DNA of 64,000 bases from Adlercreutzia mucosicola DSM 19490 (GTDB lineage: Bacteria; Actinomycetota; Coriobacteriia; Coriobacteriales; Eggerthellaceae). The first letter of the stretch is position 1; every line of letters begins with the position of its first letter. Both the position numbers and the translations under genes were made by a program. The notes beneath the pieces are model-generated. The model did no database searches. It was not told where the DNA came from and worked only from the letters and a program-made list of their open reading frames with translations. Positions 7,042 to 16,627 of this stretch are shown piece after piece. Location of the stretch: NCBI RefSeq assembly GCF_000422625.1, contig NZ_AUGK01000006.1, forward strand, positions 164,547 to 228,546, read 5' to 3'.

Positions 7042-8414
7042 GGGCGGTCTCCCTTCGCGCGCTCGCCCAAGCGCCCCTGGTCGCGAGCGGGTGCCGCCAC
7101 CTTGTGCTCCTGCCACGTGGCGCCGATGGCAGCGAGACGCTCTTCCAGGGCCGATTCCCGTAAGGCGGCGTCCACCTGCTCGCTGCTCTTGTTGAGGTTC
7201 GCCTGGCCATGCAAGCCCTCGGCGGCCAGCACGTCCACTAGATGCCGCGCCGCCCGCAGGCTCACGAAGCGGCTGGAGACGCCGATGCACAAATCATTTC
7301 CGCAGGTGCACAGGATGAAGTTCAGCCCGGCCGGCGAGGTGAGCGCGCTGATGCCCTCCACGTAGGGGGTCACCGCGTCGTCCAGCTGCACGCGTCCCAG
7401 GCTGGATACGGTGCAGGTCACCTCGCGGGCGGCTCGCCAGGCGGCGAAGTCGAGGGCCGCGTTCTTTACGATGAGGGGCACCGCGCGCACGAGCGGGTTC
7501 TTCTCCAACTTCACCATGCGCATCATGCGGCGCTTGAGCGAGGCCGGCTGGGTGCCCGCGGCCAGCTGCTCCTGCACGCGGGCGGTCACCTCGGCCAGAG
7601 GCTCGTCGGCATCCCCCGGCACGTAGGTGACGTAGGCCAGTCCGAAGAAGTTGCGCAGGGTGGTGGAGCCGAAGAGCGCGCGCAGGTCCACGGGCACGTC
7701 CATGTGGATGGCGCGCTGCCGTTCGGCTCCGTGCATCTCGCGGCGCAGGGCGCAGACGACCGCCGCCACCAGGTAGCTCGTGACGGTGGCACCGCAGGCC
7801 TTGGCGGCGGCGTGCACGGCGTCGGCGGGGTAGTGCAGCTCCAGATAGGTGGGATCCATGTCGGTCTTCCAGCCCGTCAGGCGGAACACCTTCGGCTGCG
7901 CATCGGCGCCGGCGGCGGCGCGGTCGTAGTGGGCCGAGAAGCTGTCCTCGGTCTTGGCGGCCTCGGTGCTGGCGTAGGGCGCCCGGTCGACGGCAACCTT
8001 GTAGTGCGCTTCCACGTAGGCCGCGAGCAGCACCCTCACGAATTCCAAGGTGCCGCGGCCGTCCGAGATGATGTGGGACACCTCCACGTTGATGCGCCGA
8101 CGATAGTAGGTGACGCGGAAGAGCACGCTTGCGGGCCCGGTGTGCAGGCTGAAGCACACCGGCAGCGTCTCCGGCTCGACGCGGGGCGGCACGGGCGCGG
8201 GTACCAGGTAGTGCCAGAACAGGCCGTTTCTCAGACACACGTTGAAGCCGGGAAAGAGCGCCACGGCCTCATCGAGGGCCTGCTGCAGGGCGGCGGCGTC
8301 CACTTCGTCGGCCATGGTGGCGGCAATGCGGAAGACGGTCTGGGCGCCTCCGCCGGCCTGGGCTGCGTAGAACTTGCCGACGTTGTCTAGTCGGTACCAA
8401 GCAGGGGCGTCCAT
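7038..8414 (-). CDS. Condensation-fold acyltransferase (alcohol acetyltransferase-like)
   Basis: 458 aa, CoA-dependent acyltransferase superfamily. The catalytic H-x3-D-G motif is present as SHIISDG about residues 108-114, in the usual place. The second half has the expected channel motif region (VDLRALFGSTTLRNFFGLAY) of alcohol acetyltransferase and non-ribosomal condensation relatives. There are no carrier-protein or adenylation domains nearby, so a stand-alone acyl transfer to an alcohol, sugar or lipid is more likely than peptide synthesis. It overlaps the esterase by 28 bases and the zinc-ribbon gene by 4. Substrate unknown. Confidence 0.75.
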   Translation of the reverse strand: MDAPAWYRLDNVGKFYAAQAGGGAQTVFRIAATMADEVDAAALQQALDEAVALFPGFNVCLRNGLFWHYLVPAPVPPRVEPETLPVCFSLHTGPASVLFRVTYYRRRINVEVSHIISDGRGTLEFVRVLLAAYVEAHYKVAVDRAPYASTEAAKTEDSFSAHYDRAAAGADAQPKVFRLTGWKTDMDPTYLELHYPADAVHAAAKACGATVTSYLVAAVVCALRREMHGAERQRAIHMDVPVDLRALFGSTTLRNFFGLAYVTYVPGDADEPLAEVTARVQEQLAAGTQPASLKRRMMRMVKLEKNPLVRAVPLIVKNAALDFAAWRAAREVTCTVSSLGRVQLDDAVTPYVEGISALTSPAGLNFILCTCGNDLCIGVSSRFVSLRAARHLVDVLAAEGLHGQANLNKSSEQVDAALRESALEERLAAIGATWQEHKVAAPARDQGRLGERAKGDRP

Positions 8415-9403
8415 GGGAGCTTGCCTTCGGTGGGGATGGGATCGCCGTCGAGGAAGTGCGCGATGAGCCGGTAGGTGTCGCGCACGAGCGAGAGCACCGA
8501 GGGGTACAGGAAGTAGCCGTGCACGCCGTCGGTCATGCGGAAGCAGGCCACCTCGCCTCCCTCGGCATCGAGCCGGGCCGCGAAGGCCTCGCCCTCGTCG
8601 CGCAAAGGGTCGTACTCGGCAGTGATGACCAGCGTGCGGGGCATGTCGGCCAAAGACGTCGCGATGAGGGGCGCGAAGCGGGAATCGTGGAAGTCCTCGG
8701 GCGCGCGCAGGTACAGCTCGATGTAGTCCACGATGGCCTGGCGGGTGAGCAGGTAGTCCTCGCCGTTGTCGCGCACCGAGTCGAACAGGGTGCTCTCGCT
8801 GTGGTCGTTGTAGGTGAGCGGGTACAGCAGAATCTGCGTGCGGGGCGCGAAGTCGCCGCGCTCGCGGGCCAGAAGGCTCACCCCGGCCGTGAGGTTGCCG
8901 CCGGCCGAGTCGCCCATGAGCACGATGTGCTCGGGATCGGCATCGGGGATGACCTCGCCGGCGAACAGGGCCCGGGCCACGGCGTAGCAGTCCTCCAGCG
9001 GCACGGGGAAGCGGCACTCGGGGCTGCGACGGTAGTCCACGGCGATGACCCGGCGCTCCAGCTTCAGCGCCGTGCGCATGCAGGCGTCGCTGTAGAAGTC
9101 CACGTCGCCGTTGGCCCAGCCGCCGCCGTGCATATACAGGATGGTGCCGCGATGATCCTCGTTCACGTGGAGCCCCGCCTTCAGCGAGAAGTCGATGTCG
9201 AGCGGGGTGAACACGCGCAGGGGTATCTCGTAGCCGTCGGGGGCGGCCACGGTGGTCGCGTCGATGCGACAGCGCGGGTCGGCGATGGTGAGCTTGCCGG
9301 CGGCGTCTTCCACCTTGCGCTGGGCATCCCACGAGGAGGCCACGTCGGGCTGCACGAGCGTGATGGCCTTTATCACGGCCTGGACCACGGGGTTCATGGG
9401 CAT
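8387..9403 (-). CDS. Alpha/beta-hydrolase esterase, hormone-sensitive lipase family
   Basis: 338 aa. Oxyanion motif YMHGGGWANGD, nucleophile motif GDSAGG, acid in EYDPLRDEG, and histidine in DGVHGYF form a complete HSL-type triad. No signal peptide, so cytoplasmic. ATG 9403 follows GGAG. First gene of the operon with the acyltransferase and the zinc-ribbon protein; one enzyme removes and one adds acyl groups, suggesting turnover of an acylated small molecule or lipid (inference). Confidence 0.88.
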   Translation of the reverse strand: MPMNPVVQAVIKAITLVQPDVASSWDAQRKVEDAAGKLTIADPRCRIDATTVAAPDGYEIPLRVFTPLDIDFSLKAGLHVNEDHRGTILYMHGGGWANGDVDFYSDACMRTALKLERRVIAVDYRRSPECRFPVPLEDCYAVARALFAGEVIPDADPEHIVLMGDSAGGNLTAGVSLLARERGDFAPRTQILLYPLTYNDHSESTLFDSVRDNGEDYLLTRQAIVDYIELYLRAPEDFHDSRFAPLIATSLADMPRTLVITAEYDPLRDEGEAFAARLDAEGGEVACFRMTDGVHGYFLYPSVLSLVRDTYRLIAHFLDGDPIPTEGKLPWTPLLGTD

Positions 9404-9829
9404 GGCTGCTCCTTTACTCGTTGACGGTGCGTAAATGATGAGGCCCATGCTAAGCGATAAGGCCTTCCGACGGCTACCGCCGGAAGGCCTTGGCATCAAA
9501 CGGTTAACGGAGCGACACACGGCCAGTCTTTCGAGTTCACGATGCGTGAATGCGCAGGGTTCGGTATGCGCTGGTGGAGGCTGGCAGAAGACCCTGCGGC
9601 GCCTTCTGCTGGCAAACCGATGGGCGCAGGTGGGAAAGCGGGAGTCTGTGAACATCTTGTGGAGGTCGGTGTGCTGCGGCGATGCGGAGCGCGAAAGTGC
9701 CGCTAGCATAGCCTCCCCACCTTGACGTCGGTGTTTCTCACGCCTCCGACCTCTCAGGTTTCCCGAACGGGGCCGCCGCGGCCGAGCCGTTCGCATGAGA
9801 CGAAACCTTGGAAGAGGAAGGAGCGGGAC
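9404..9829. other. Long intergenic region with a strong hairpin
   Basis: Between the divergent esterase operon and helD. A palindrome with 11-bp arms (9459-9469 AAGGCCTTCCG, 9481-9491 its complement) has no T run, so it may be an operator, or a terminator of little strength. TTGACG at 9722 looks like a start codon or -35 but is not supported. No small gene could be supported in the remaining bases. Confidence 0.4.
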
Positions 9830-12033
9830 GTGACGGCGCCCACTATGCCCCTGCGGGCCAACGACCATCACCAGGCAAACGATATCGAAGAGGCGGAGCG
9901 TGCTCATCTTGCGGCGGTGCTCGGACAGGTGCGCGCCGCCGTGGCGCGGTCCGGGGCCTTGGCCGCGCGCACCGAGGAGAGCCATCGGGAGGCCGGCGCG
10001 CAGCTGGCCGCCTCGCGCGGGGAACTTGCTCCGGAGGAGGCACACCTGTCGGCCTTCGAGCTGAACCGCCTGGACGCTCAGGCCGCCGTAGCCGCCCGCT
10101 CGCACCGGCGCTTGGAGAAGCTGCTGGCCTCCCCCTACTTCGCGCGGGTGGACTTCCTCGATGGGGATGACGCGGACGGCAGGGCGTCGGGGGCGGCTGG
10201 CCCCGGCGCGGACCCCGATGCATCGCCTGGCTCCGGCGCGGGCGGCACGGTGCCCGATGGCGGCGCCCCCGAGGTGACCTATATCGGGCGATTCGCCTTT
10301 ACCTGGGAGAACAAGGCCGTCGTATCCGATTGGCGCAGCCCGGTGGCGGCGCTGTTCTACGATTTCGAGCCGGGCCCCGCGGCCTTCCAGGCGCCGGCGG
10401 GCGAGCGGCGCGGAACCCTGGTGCGCAAGCGGCAGGTCGCCGTGGAGGAGGGGCGGCTCGTCTACGCCGTCGATTCCTCGTCGAGCGTGCGCGACGAGGT
10501 GCTGGCCCAGGCGCTTTCCCGCTCGTCGGATGCGAAGATGCACGACATCGTGGCCTCCATCCAGCGCGAGCAGAACGCCGTCATCCGCGACGAGGCGCCG
10601 GGCACGCTTGTCATCCAGGGGGTGGCGGGCTCCGGCAAGACCTCCATCGCCCTGCACCGGGTGGCCTATCTGCTCTACCGCCAGAAGGAGCGGCTCTCCT
10701 CGCAGTCGGTGGCCATCCTGTCGCCGAGCCGGGTGTTCTCCGACTACATCTCGGGCGTGCTCCCGGAGCTCGGCGAGGAGCCAGTGCGCTCGTGGAGCCT
10801 GCACGAGCTGGCGAGCCTGCTTCTGGAGGGCATCGCGAAGGTGGCGCCCGCCCGCTCGTTCGCCGACGAGGCCGACGCCGTTCGCGCCGAGCGCGCCCAG
10901 GTGAAGGGCACCGAAAAATTCGCGCAATCGCTTGCTGCGTGGCTCGACGGACAGCTGGCTGCGGGCGGGGCGCTGTTCGAGCCGCACGACCTGTCCGTCG
11001 GCGGGGATGTGGCCTGTGCCGCCTGGCTTGCCGAGCGCTTCTCGGCCTACGCGCCCGTGCCCTTCGAGGAGCGACTCGACCTCGTAGCGGGCGACGCCCT
11101 GGAGCTTGCCCACGGCAAGACCTTCGGCCGCTACGCCCACGCGATGCCGACTCGCCGCGAGCTGCGTCGCGCCTGCTGCGCATGATGCGCGCGAAGAACC
11201 CGCTTGCCCTGTACCGGCGCTTTCTGGCCGATACGGGCCGAAGCGCGCTTCTCAAGATGGCAGCGAAGGGCACGGTGGAATGGGAGGACTCCTTCCCGCT
11301 CGTGCTGTGCGCCTGGGCCTTCCGGGGCTCCGACGGCTTTGCCGCCGCCGCGCCAGTGCGCCACCTGGTGATCGACGAGATGCAGGATCTGTCGCCAGCG
11401 GCCCACGAGGCCGTCTCGCGGCTCTTCCGCTGCGACAAGACGCTGCTGGGCGACGCGAACCAGCTCGTGGACGGTCGCGTTGCCGCCCCTCCCGAGACGG
11501 TGGCGGCCCATTACCCCGGAGCCCGCGTGGTGCGCCTCATGACGAGCTACCGCTCCACCTTCGAGATTACCGAGCTGGCGCGGCGCGTGCTGCCCGTGGG
11601 CGGTCTGGTGGCGGTCGAGCGCCACGGCGAGGATCCCCGCTTCGTGCGCTGCGGGGACACCGCGGGCGTGCTGGCGGCGGTAGGTGCGGCGGTGGGGCGG
11701 TGGCGCGCGGCCGGGCGGCGCACGTTGGGTATCATCGCGAAGTCCGACTTTCTCGCCGCCCGCTACGCCGAGCTCATCGGCCGCGTCCACGAGGTCGCCC
11801 TGATCACCGACGAGACCGACACGTACCCGGGTGGCGTCGTGGTCACCTCGGTGCGCCTGGCCAAGGGCCTGGAGTTCGACGAGGCGGTGCTGCTGGACGC
11901 CGACGGCCGCCAGTACGCCACCGAGGCCGACCGCCATCTGCTGTACGTGGCCCTCACCCGCGCCATGCACGGGCTGACCATCCTCTACCGCGACGAGCCG
12001 AGCCCGTTTCTCGGGGATGTCCCGAGGGGGTAG
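9830..12033 (+). pseudogene. helD: HelD-like superfamily 1 helicase broken by one frameshift
   Basis: GTG 9830 follows GGAAGGAG. The first 451 codons hold the N-terminal helical arm and Walker A GVAGSGKTS, and stop at TGA 11183-11185. The homologous reading continues one frame away (from about 11165) with Walker B VIDEMQDLSP, SYRST, LAKGLEFDEAVL and YVALTRA, to 12033. One missing base in the GC repeat CGTCGCGCCTGCTGCGC near 11165-11180 would explain it. Restored length is about 734 aa, normal for HelD, which frees stalled RNA polymerase in Gram-positives. Real mutation, sequencing error or programmed shift cannot be told apart here. Confidence 0.8.
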
Positions 12034-12066
12034 CGCCGGCCTGCGCCTCGGGCGAGCGCGGCGGCC

Positions 12067-12498
12067 CTATTCCCCGCGCTTCTCGCGGTAGCGGGCCAGG
12101 GCGGCGTCGAAGCTGCCGACGGTGCGGCGGTAGTGCAGGGTGTAGCCGACGGTGATGGCGCCCAGGGTGACCAGGTAGATGACGGCGAAGGTGATCCAGG
12201 CTCCCAGGTTGTCAACGGGAAACCAGCCGCCCGCGGCCGCGCAGAGGGCGAGCACGGGCAGGGCCGTGATGCCGAAGCCCGCGATGCGCGCCGGGTAGCT
12301 CGGGCGGGTGAGCAGGGCCTCGGTGAACCAGAGCACCTGGAGCAGAGTGAGGGCGGCGCAGGCGGCGAGCAGCGACAGCGTGATGACGATGCCCTCGACC
12401 GGGCCGGCGAAGGCAAGGCCGGCGACGCACCACAGGGCCATGGCGGCGGTGAAGATCACGCAGGTGCGCGTGAAGGCGCTCTTTGCAAGGGAGTTCAT
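12067..12498 (-). CDS. DUF3021-like membrane protein
   Basis: 143 aa with four transmembrane helices and a basic C-terminal tail (YRRTVGSFDAALARYREKRGE). DUF3021 proteins are usually encoded next to a LytTR regulator, and one lies 84 bases upstream on the same strand. In such pairs the membrane protein is thought to control the LytTR protein. ATG 12498 follows GAAAGGAAA. Confidence 0.75.
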   Translation of the reverse strand: MNSLAKSAFTRTCVIFTAAMALWCVAGLAFAGPVEGIVITLSLLAACAALTLLQVLWFTEALLTRPSYPARIAGFGITALPVLALCAAAGGWFPVDNLGAWITFAVIYLVTLGAITVGYTLHYRRTVGSFDAALARYREKRGE

Positions 12499-12582
12499 GG
12501 GGTTTCCTTTCTCGAGGTCGCGCCGAGGACGCGACGGGGGGGTAACGTGAAGCGGGTCGACGGGTTCGGGTCGCGCCGCCCG

Positions 12583-13020
12583 TCACAGTCCGATCTTCTT
12601 CTTGATGGCCGGAGCGTATTGGCGCGAGGCGATGACCGATTCGCCGTTGGACAGCACTAGCTCCAGTCGGGCGTTCAGATAGGGGCGCAGGGCCCGCACG
12701 TGATCGAAGTTCACGAGCAGCGACTTCGATGCTCGCACGAACTCGGTGCCGGCGAGCTGGTCTTCCAGCCCGTAGAGTCGCAGGGGGCTCTCCAGCACCC
12801 GGTTGCGCCCGTAGAGGAAGGTGCGTCCGTCCACGGTTTCGGCGTAGAGCACCTCGGCAGCCTCTACGATGAAGGTGCTGCCATCGGCGGTGCCGACCAA
12901 CCGACGATCGTCGGCGTTGGCGGTGGCCACAATAGCCCGCACGCGCCTGTCGATGACCGGGCAGCGGATATCCACCTCCACTTCAGCCAGGTCGCGCCTC
13001 TCTTCCAAAGTGAGTTTCAC
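12583..13020 (-). CDS. LytTR-domain DNA-binding regulator
   Basis: 145 aa; GTG 13020 follows AAAGGAGAACC. A short N-terminal part (LEERRDLAEVEVDI) precedes a LytTR domain from about residue 45 to the end (EVLYAETVDGRTFLYG, EFVRASKSLLVNFDHV, NGESVIASRQY). No receiver domain, so it is the stand-alone type that pairs with a DUF3021 protein. Probably autoregulates the two-gene operon. Confidence 0.85.
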   Translation of the reverse strand: MKLTLEERRDLAEVEVDIRCPVIDRRVRAIVATANADDRRLVGTADGSTFIVEAAEVLYAETVDGRTFLYGRNRVLESPLRLYGLEDQLAGTEFVRASKSLLVNFDHVRALRPYLNARLELVLSNGESVIASRQYAPAIKKKIGL

Positions 13021-13192
13021 CGGTTCTCCTTTCCGTTCGCTCGACGGTGCCAGTGTGCCCCCGCGAGGCGTTTCGCGCAAGGCCGCCGGAAGCCACTTGC
13101 ACGAGCGGGGCCGTGTCTTGCAACGAAGGGCGGATGAGGGTGCTGTGGGCGCAAGGGGGCGTTCCGGCCGCAAGAAGGGGGTGGGGGTGACG

Positions 13193-13243
13193 AAAAAGGC
13201 GGCCGGCCCAGGTTCCGTGTGGGAGCGGGAACCTGGGCCGGCC
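13193..13243 (-). terminator. Intrinsic terminator after the C69 dipeptidase gene
   Basis: Perfect 16-bp stem (13201-13216 with 13228-13243); on the minus strand it is followed closely by five Ts (A run 13193-13197 on plus). Confidence 0.85.
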
Positions 13244-13309
13244 TCGGGGATGCGTGCGGGTCGCGCGGTGGCGGGCCGGGGCGGCCTTGAAGTGCCCCGG
13301 CGCCTTGAC

Positions 13310-14881
13310 TCAGTGGTCGTTCATGTTGAAGGCGTTCTTCATGGCCACGGTGCGCTGGTCGAGCACGGTGCCCAGCAGGGAGCGGGTCTGGGCCTGCACC
13401 GAGTCTGCGAGGGCTTGGTTGGCGGCGGCCAGTTCCGCCTGCACCGCTGCGTCGTCCATGGCGTCCAGGTTCATCGTGCCCTCTTTGGCCAGCGCCATAA
13501 GCTTCGCGTCGGTCTCATGCAGCATCTGGTAACCCTGGGCCATGGTGTTCAGACGGTAGCCCTGGATGGGCTCGTAGCTCTCGAAGAACTGCGGGTCGGC
13601 GAGGCCGGCCACGAGGCGGTTGTTCCAATAGAGGCTGTCGGTCGTGACCGCGGTGGGCGTGTCCAGGTACGCCGGCATGGTCGTCACGTTCGCGTACATC
13701 GCCACGGCGGTGTTGAAGGGGCCGGACGCCGGTGCGAACCAGTGCACGCCGCGCAGGGCCACGGGCACATTCGGGCGGATGCAGAGCACCGAGCACTCAG
13801 AGGTGCGGTCGATGCCCACGTAGCGGTACTGGTGGCGCGTCTCGGGCGTGCCCTTGGTGCCGTAGGGGTCGTACTCGGTGCCGTCGTAGGTGGTGGCGAG
13901 CAGGTCCTTCACGTCGGAGGCGGACAGCTTCTTATCGGGGCGCAGGGCCCAGGGGATGTCAAGGCTCTCGGGGCCGAAGGCGGGCGCTGCGCCCTGGAAG
14001 CGGGGGTCGGAGGGGGTCAGGCGACGGCAGAGGTACCACTTGCGCGGGGCGTTGTAGAGCTGGTCGAGCCAGGTATAAGTGGAAAACGCGATGCGGGCGT
14101 TGAAGTAGCGCGGCAGCCCCTGTACGGTCTCGCCTGTGTCTCCCTCGTGGGCCGGCATGTCCATCAGCAGGTCGTGATCGCGGATCCACTGGGCCAAGTC
14201 GGCGCTGCACATGTAGTCGTGCTGCTCGCCCAGGGCATCGGCCAAATCGAAGTGATCGATGCCCTGGCGGTTCGGCTGCACCACGTAGCAGTCGTCGGGC
14301 ACGCGGCGGGCGATCCAATGGTGGCCGCCGATGTTCTCCCAGTACCACACGTCGTCGGCATCGCCGAAGGCCACGCCGTTGGTCTCGTAGGTGCCGTACT
14401 TTTCCACCAGCATGCCCAGCCGCTGCACGCCCTCCCGGGCGCTATGGATGTAGGGCAGGGTGATGGTGGGCAGGTTCTCCTCGCCGATGCCGCCGGGCGC
14501 TTCGGGCTTGTAGTCGGCGTCACCCGGCTTGCCCTGGGCCGGCTGGTATGCCACGAGCGGATCGGCGCCGAGCACCCGGGCGTTGGCGGAGATGGTCTCA
14601 GTGGCCGACATGGACACGTTCGCTGCGTTGATGCCGGTCTCGGCCCACACGCCGTTCGAGAGATCGGCGTGGGGCGTGCAGGTGTAGCGCAGGGGATTGT
14701 CGGGCAGCTCGATGGTGAGGTGGTTGGCCACGCCGGTGTAGGTGCGCGGCTGGTCCTCGGGGTTCACGACGACGAGCTTCTTCGGGTCGAACGAGAAATC
14801 TTCGCCGTCCTCGTTGCGGGCGACGATGGTGGAGCCGTCATTGGTGGCGAGGCGGCCGACGAGCAGGGTGGTGCATGCCAT
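13310..14881 (-). CDS. Family C69 dipeptidase (PepD-like, Ntn hydrolase)
   Basis: 523 aa. The N-terminus MACTTLLVG has Cys3 as the predicted nucleophile exposed after autoprocessing, followed by the family stretch RNEDGE. The body (GNxGI-type loop AETGINAANVSMSATET, then the W-x2-N-I-G-G-H-H region) fits PepD dipeptidases that cleave a broad range of dipeptides. No signal peptide. ATG 14881 follows GAGGAGA. It ends at a strong terminator, and the MFS gene upstream is 190 bases away. Confidence 0.9.
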   Translation of the reverse strand: MACTTLLVGRLATNDGSTIVARNEDGEDFSFDPKKLVVVNPEDQPRTYTGVANHLTIELPDNPLRYTCTPHADLSNGVWAETGINAANVSMSATETISANARVLGADPLVAYQPAQGKPGDADYKPEAPGGIGEENLPTITLPYIHSAREGVQRLGMLVEKYGTYETNGVAFGDADDVWYWENIGGHHWIARRVPDDCYVVQPNRQGIDHFDLADALGEQHDYMCSADLAQWIRDHDLLMDMPAHEGDTGETVQGLPRYFNARIAFSTYTWLDQLYNAPRKWYLCRRLTPSDPRFQGAAPAFGPESLDIPWALRPDKKLSASDVKDLLATTYDGTEYDPYGTKGTPETRHQYRYVGIDRTSECSVLCIRPNVPVALRGVHWFAPASGPFNTAVAMYANVTTMPAYLDTPTAVTTDSLYWNNRLVAGLADPQFFESYEPIQGYRLNTMAQGYQMLHETDAKLMALAKEGTMNLDAMDDAAVQAELAAANQALADSVQAQTRSLLGTVLDQRTVAMKNAFNMNDH

Positions 14882-15073
14882 GGTATCTCCTCGGTTGGGG
14901 GCTTTTGTTGCTGTCCCCCATGGTGTGCCCGCCGCAACCGGGCCCGGCGGCTCGCGGCAAACTTGTTCGGAGACCGTTGCCAGATGGCTGCGCCGCCGAT
15001 AGGGAAGGGAAAGAGGGGTGGGGCCGCTCGAGCGCGGCGCCGGGATGCGAGGGGAACTCGGAAGCGCCGCGTT

Positions 15074-16417
15074 CTAAGCGCGCTCGGCCTCGGGGGCGAA
15101 GGGGATCGGATCGGGGTGGGCCTTCTCCTCGTCGAGGTACTTCAGGCTGTGGGAGTTGAGGGCCCACAAGGTGATGAGCATCCAGCAGCCGGCCAGCCCG
15201 AGGGCGGCAGCCGACACGCCCAGGCCCTCTACCGCGAGCGAGGTGGCGAACACGGCCACGGGGGCAGCGGCCAGGGTAAGGGAGTTCTGGGTCCCCAGGG
15301 CGCTTCCACGGTTCTCGGCCGGAATGCGGTCGAAGATGAAGAAGCCGAGCAGGGCTGAGATGGGGCCGGCAGACAGGCCCAGGACGAGGGCGCTAGCGAT
15401 GAGCAGCGGGAACGCGGGCAGAAGGCCCAGGCCCAGGATTCCCGAGGCCATGCCGGCGAGCGACAGGACGTACCAGGTGCGGCGGCGCAGCTTGTGGGCC
15501 ATGGCCGCGTAGCCCAGCGAGCTGGCGAGCATGCCGGCGGACATGGCCGACAGCACGTAGCCGAGCAGCTCCGGTGTCTGGGCGGCGGTGAAGTGCACGG
15601 GCAGCACGAGGCCCTGGAGCGATCCCATCACCATGACCACGCCGAAGCTGATGAACATCGAGGAGCGCAGCAAGGTGTCGCTGGCGAATAGCACGCGCAC
15701 TCCGTCGCGCAGGGCGTGCCACGCGCCGGATACCAGGCCGCGCGGCGGCTGGCTGCTGGCGGGGGCGGTCGCGGAGGCATCGGCGGCCGCGCCGTGCACA
15801 GCACCGAGGGAGCGAGGCAGAGTGAGGGTAACAAGGGCTGCGGCCAGCGACATGGCGGCGGTGAACCACAGGGCGTTCACGCTGCCCACGAACCCCATGA
15901 GGAAGGCGGCCAGGGCCGGCCCCACGATGACCACGAGGGAATCGAGGGATTGGGTCAGTCCCATGAACTTCTGCAGGCTGTGATTATCGCGCTCGCACAC
16001 GGCCGGCACGAGGGAGTCGCGGGCGGTCATGCCGGGGATGTCGCCGATGGCGCCCAGAAGGCCGAGGGCGACGAACCATCCGAAGGACAAGCCCCAGATC
16101 ATATCAACGATGGGCAGGAGGGCCACACTGGCCGCCGATAGGATGTCGGAGACGATGGACACATTGCGGCGGTTGAAGCGGTCGGTGAGCGCCCCACCGA
16201 TGAGGCCGATGAGGAACTGGGGCACGGCGCAGATGAGCGCCAGCGTGCCGGCGGCCAGGGCATCGCCGGTGGTGGCGAGCAGCACGAGCGGCAGGATGAC
16301 GCCGGCCACGGAGTTGCCGAGTAGCGAGCACGCGCAGGACAGCAGGTAGCGCGGGGCGACCTTGCGGGGACGATGGGGCGGTCGGGCTGTGCGGGCCACG
16401 GGGGCGGCGAGGGACAT
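15074..16417 (-). CDS. MFS transporter, probable drug or metabolite exporter
   Basis: 447 aa, about 12 transmembrane helices in two halves with a central cytoplasmic loop (residues 205-235). The loop between helices 2 and 3 has the MFS motif GGALTDRFNRR. The closest type is the MFS_3-like exporter (SLDSLVVIVGPALAAFLMG). A MerR regulator gene lies upstream on the same strand, which fits drug-responsive control. Substrate unknown. Confidence 0.85.
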   Translation of the reverse strand: MSLAAPVARTARPPHRPRKVAPRYLLSCACSLLGNSVAGVILPLVLLATTGDALAAGTLALICAVPQFLIGLIGGALTDRFNRRNVSIVSDILSAASVALLPIVDMIWGLSFGWFVALGLLGAIGDIPGMTARDSLVPAVCERDNHSLQKFMGLTQSLDSLVVIVGPALAAFLMGFVGSVNALWFTAAMSLAAALVTLTLPRSLGAVHGAAADASATAPASSQPPRGLVSGAWHALRDGVRVLFASDTLLRSSMFISFGVVMVMGSLQGLVLPVHFTAAQTPELLGYVLSAMSAGMLASSLGYAAMAHKLRRRTWYVLSLAGMASGILGLGLLPAFPLLIASALVLGLSAGPISALLGFFIFDRIPAENRGSALGTQNSLTLAAAPVAVFATSLAVEGLGVSAAALGLAGCWMLITLWALNSHSLKYLDEEKAHPDPIPFAPEAERA

Positions 16418-16627
16418 GCGGGGGCCTTTCTCGAAGGGGCAGGTGCGTTCGAGGGTCAGTAAAAACTATGACGCAGCGTCGGGGTCAAACGTTCCCATGA
16501 AGGAGTTGTGAAGAGAGCGGGGCGGGGAGGGCCGCGCCCTGCTCTCCTTCCGGCCTCTTGGGCGATCCCCAAACGCCTTTTGTTCCAGCTGGGCCGGCAG
16601 GGGTCGGGTAACGCGGCGCGCGGGTCT

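Noticed and set aside
9459..9491. Palindrome AAGGCCTTCCG as a terminator of helD or the esterase
   Set aside because: It lies upstream of both divergent operons and has no T run, so it cannot end either transcript; kept only as a hairpin.
8387..11140. 917-codon minus-strand frame extending the esterase upstream through helD
   Set aside because: The family start is at 9403 with a good ribosome site; the upstream part is antisense to helicase motifs.
12869..15358. 829-codon plus-strand frame across LytTR, dipeptidase and MFS genes
   Set aside because: Antisense to three genes with clear domains; composition is that of a shadow frame.
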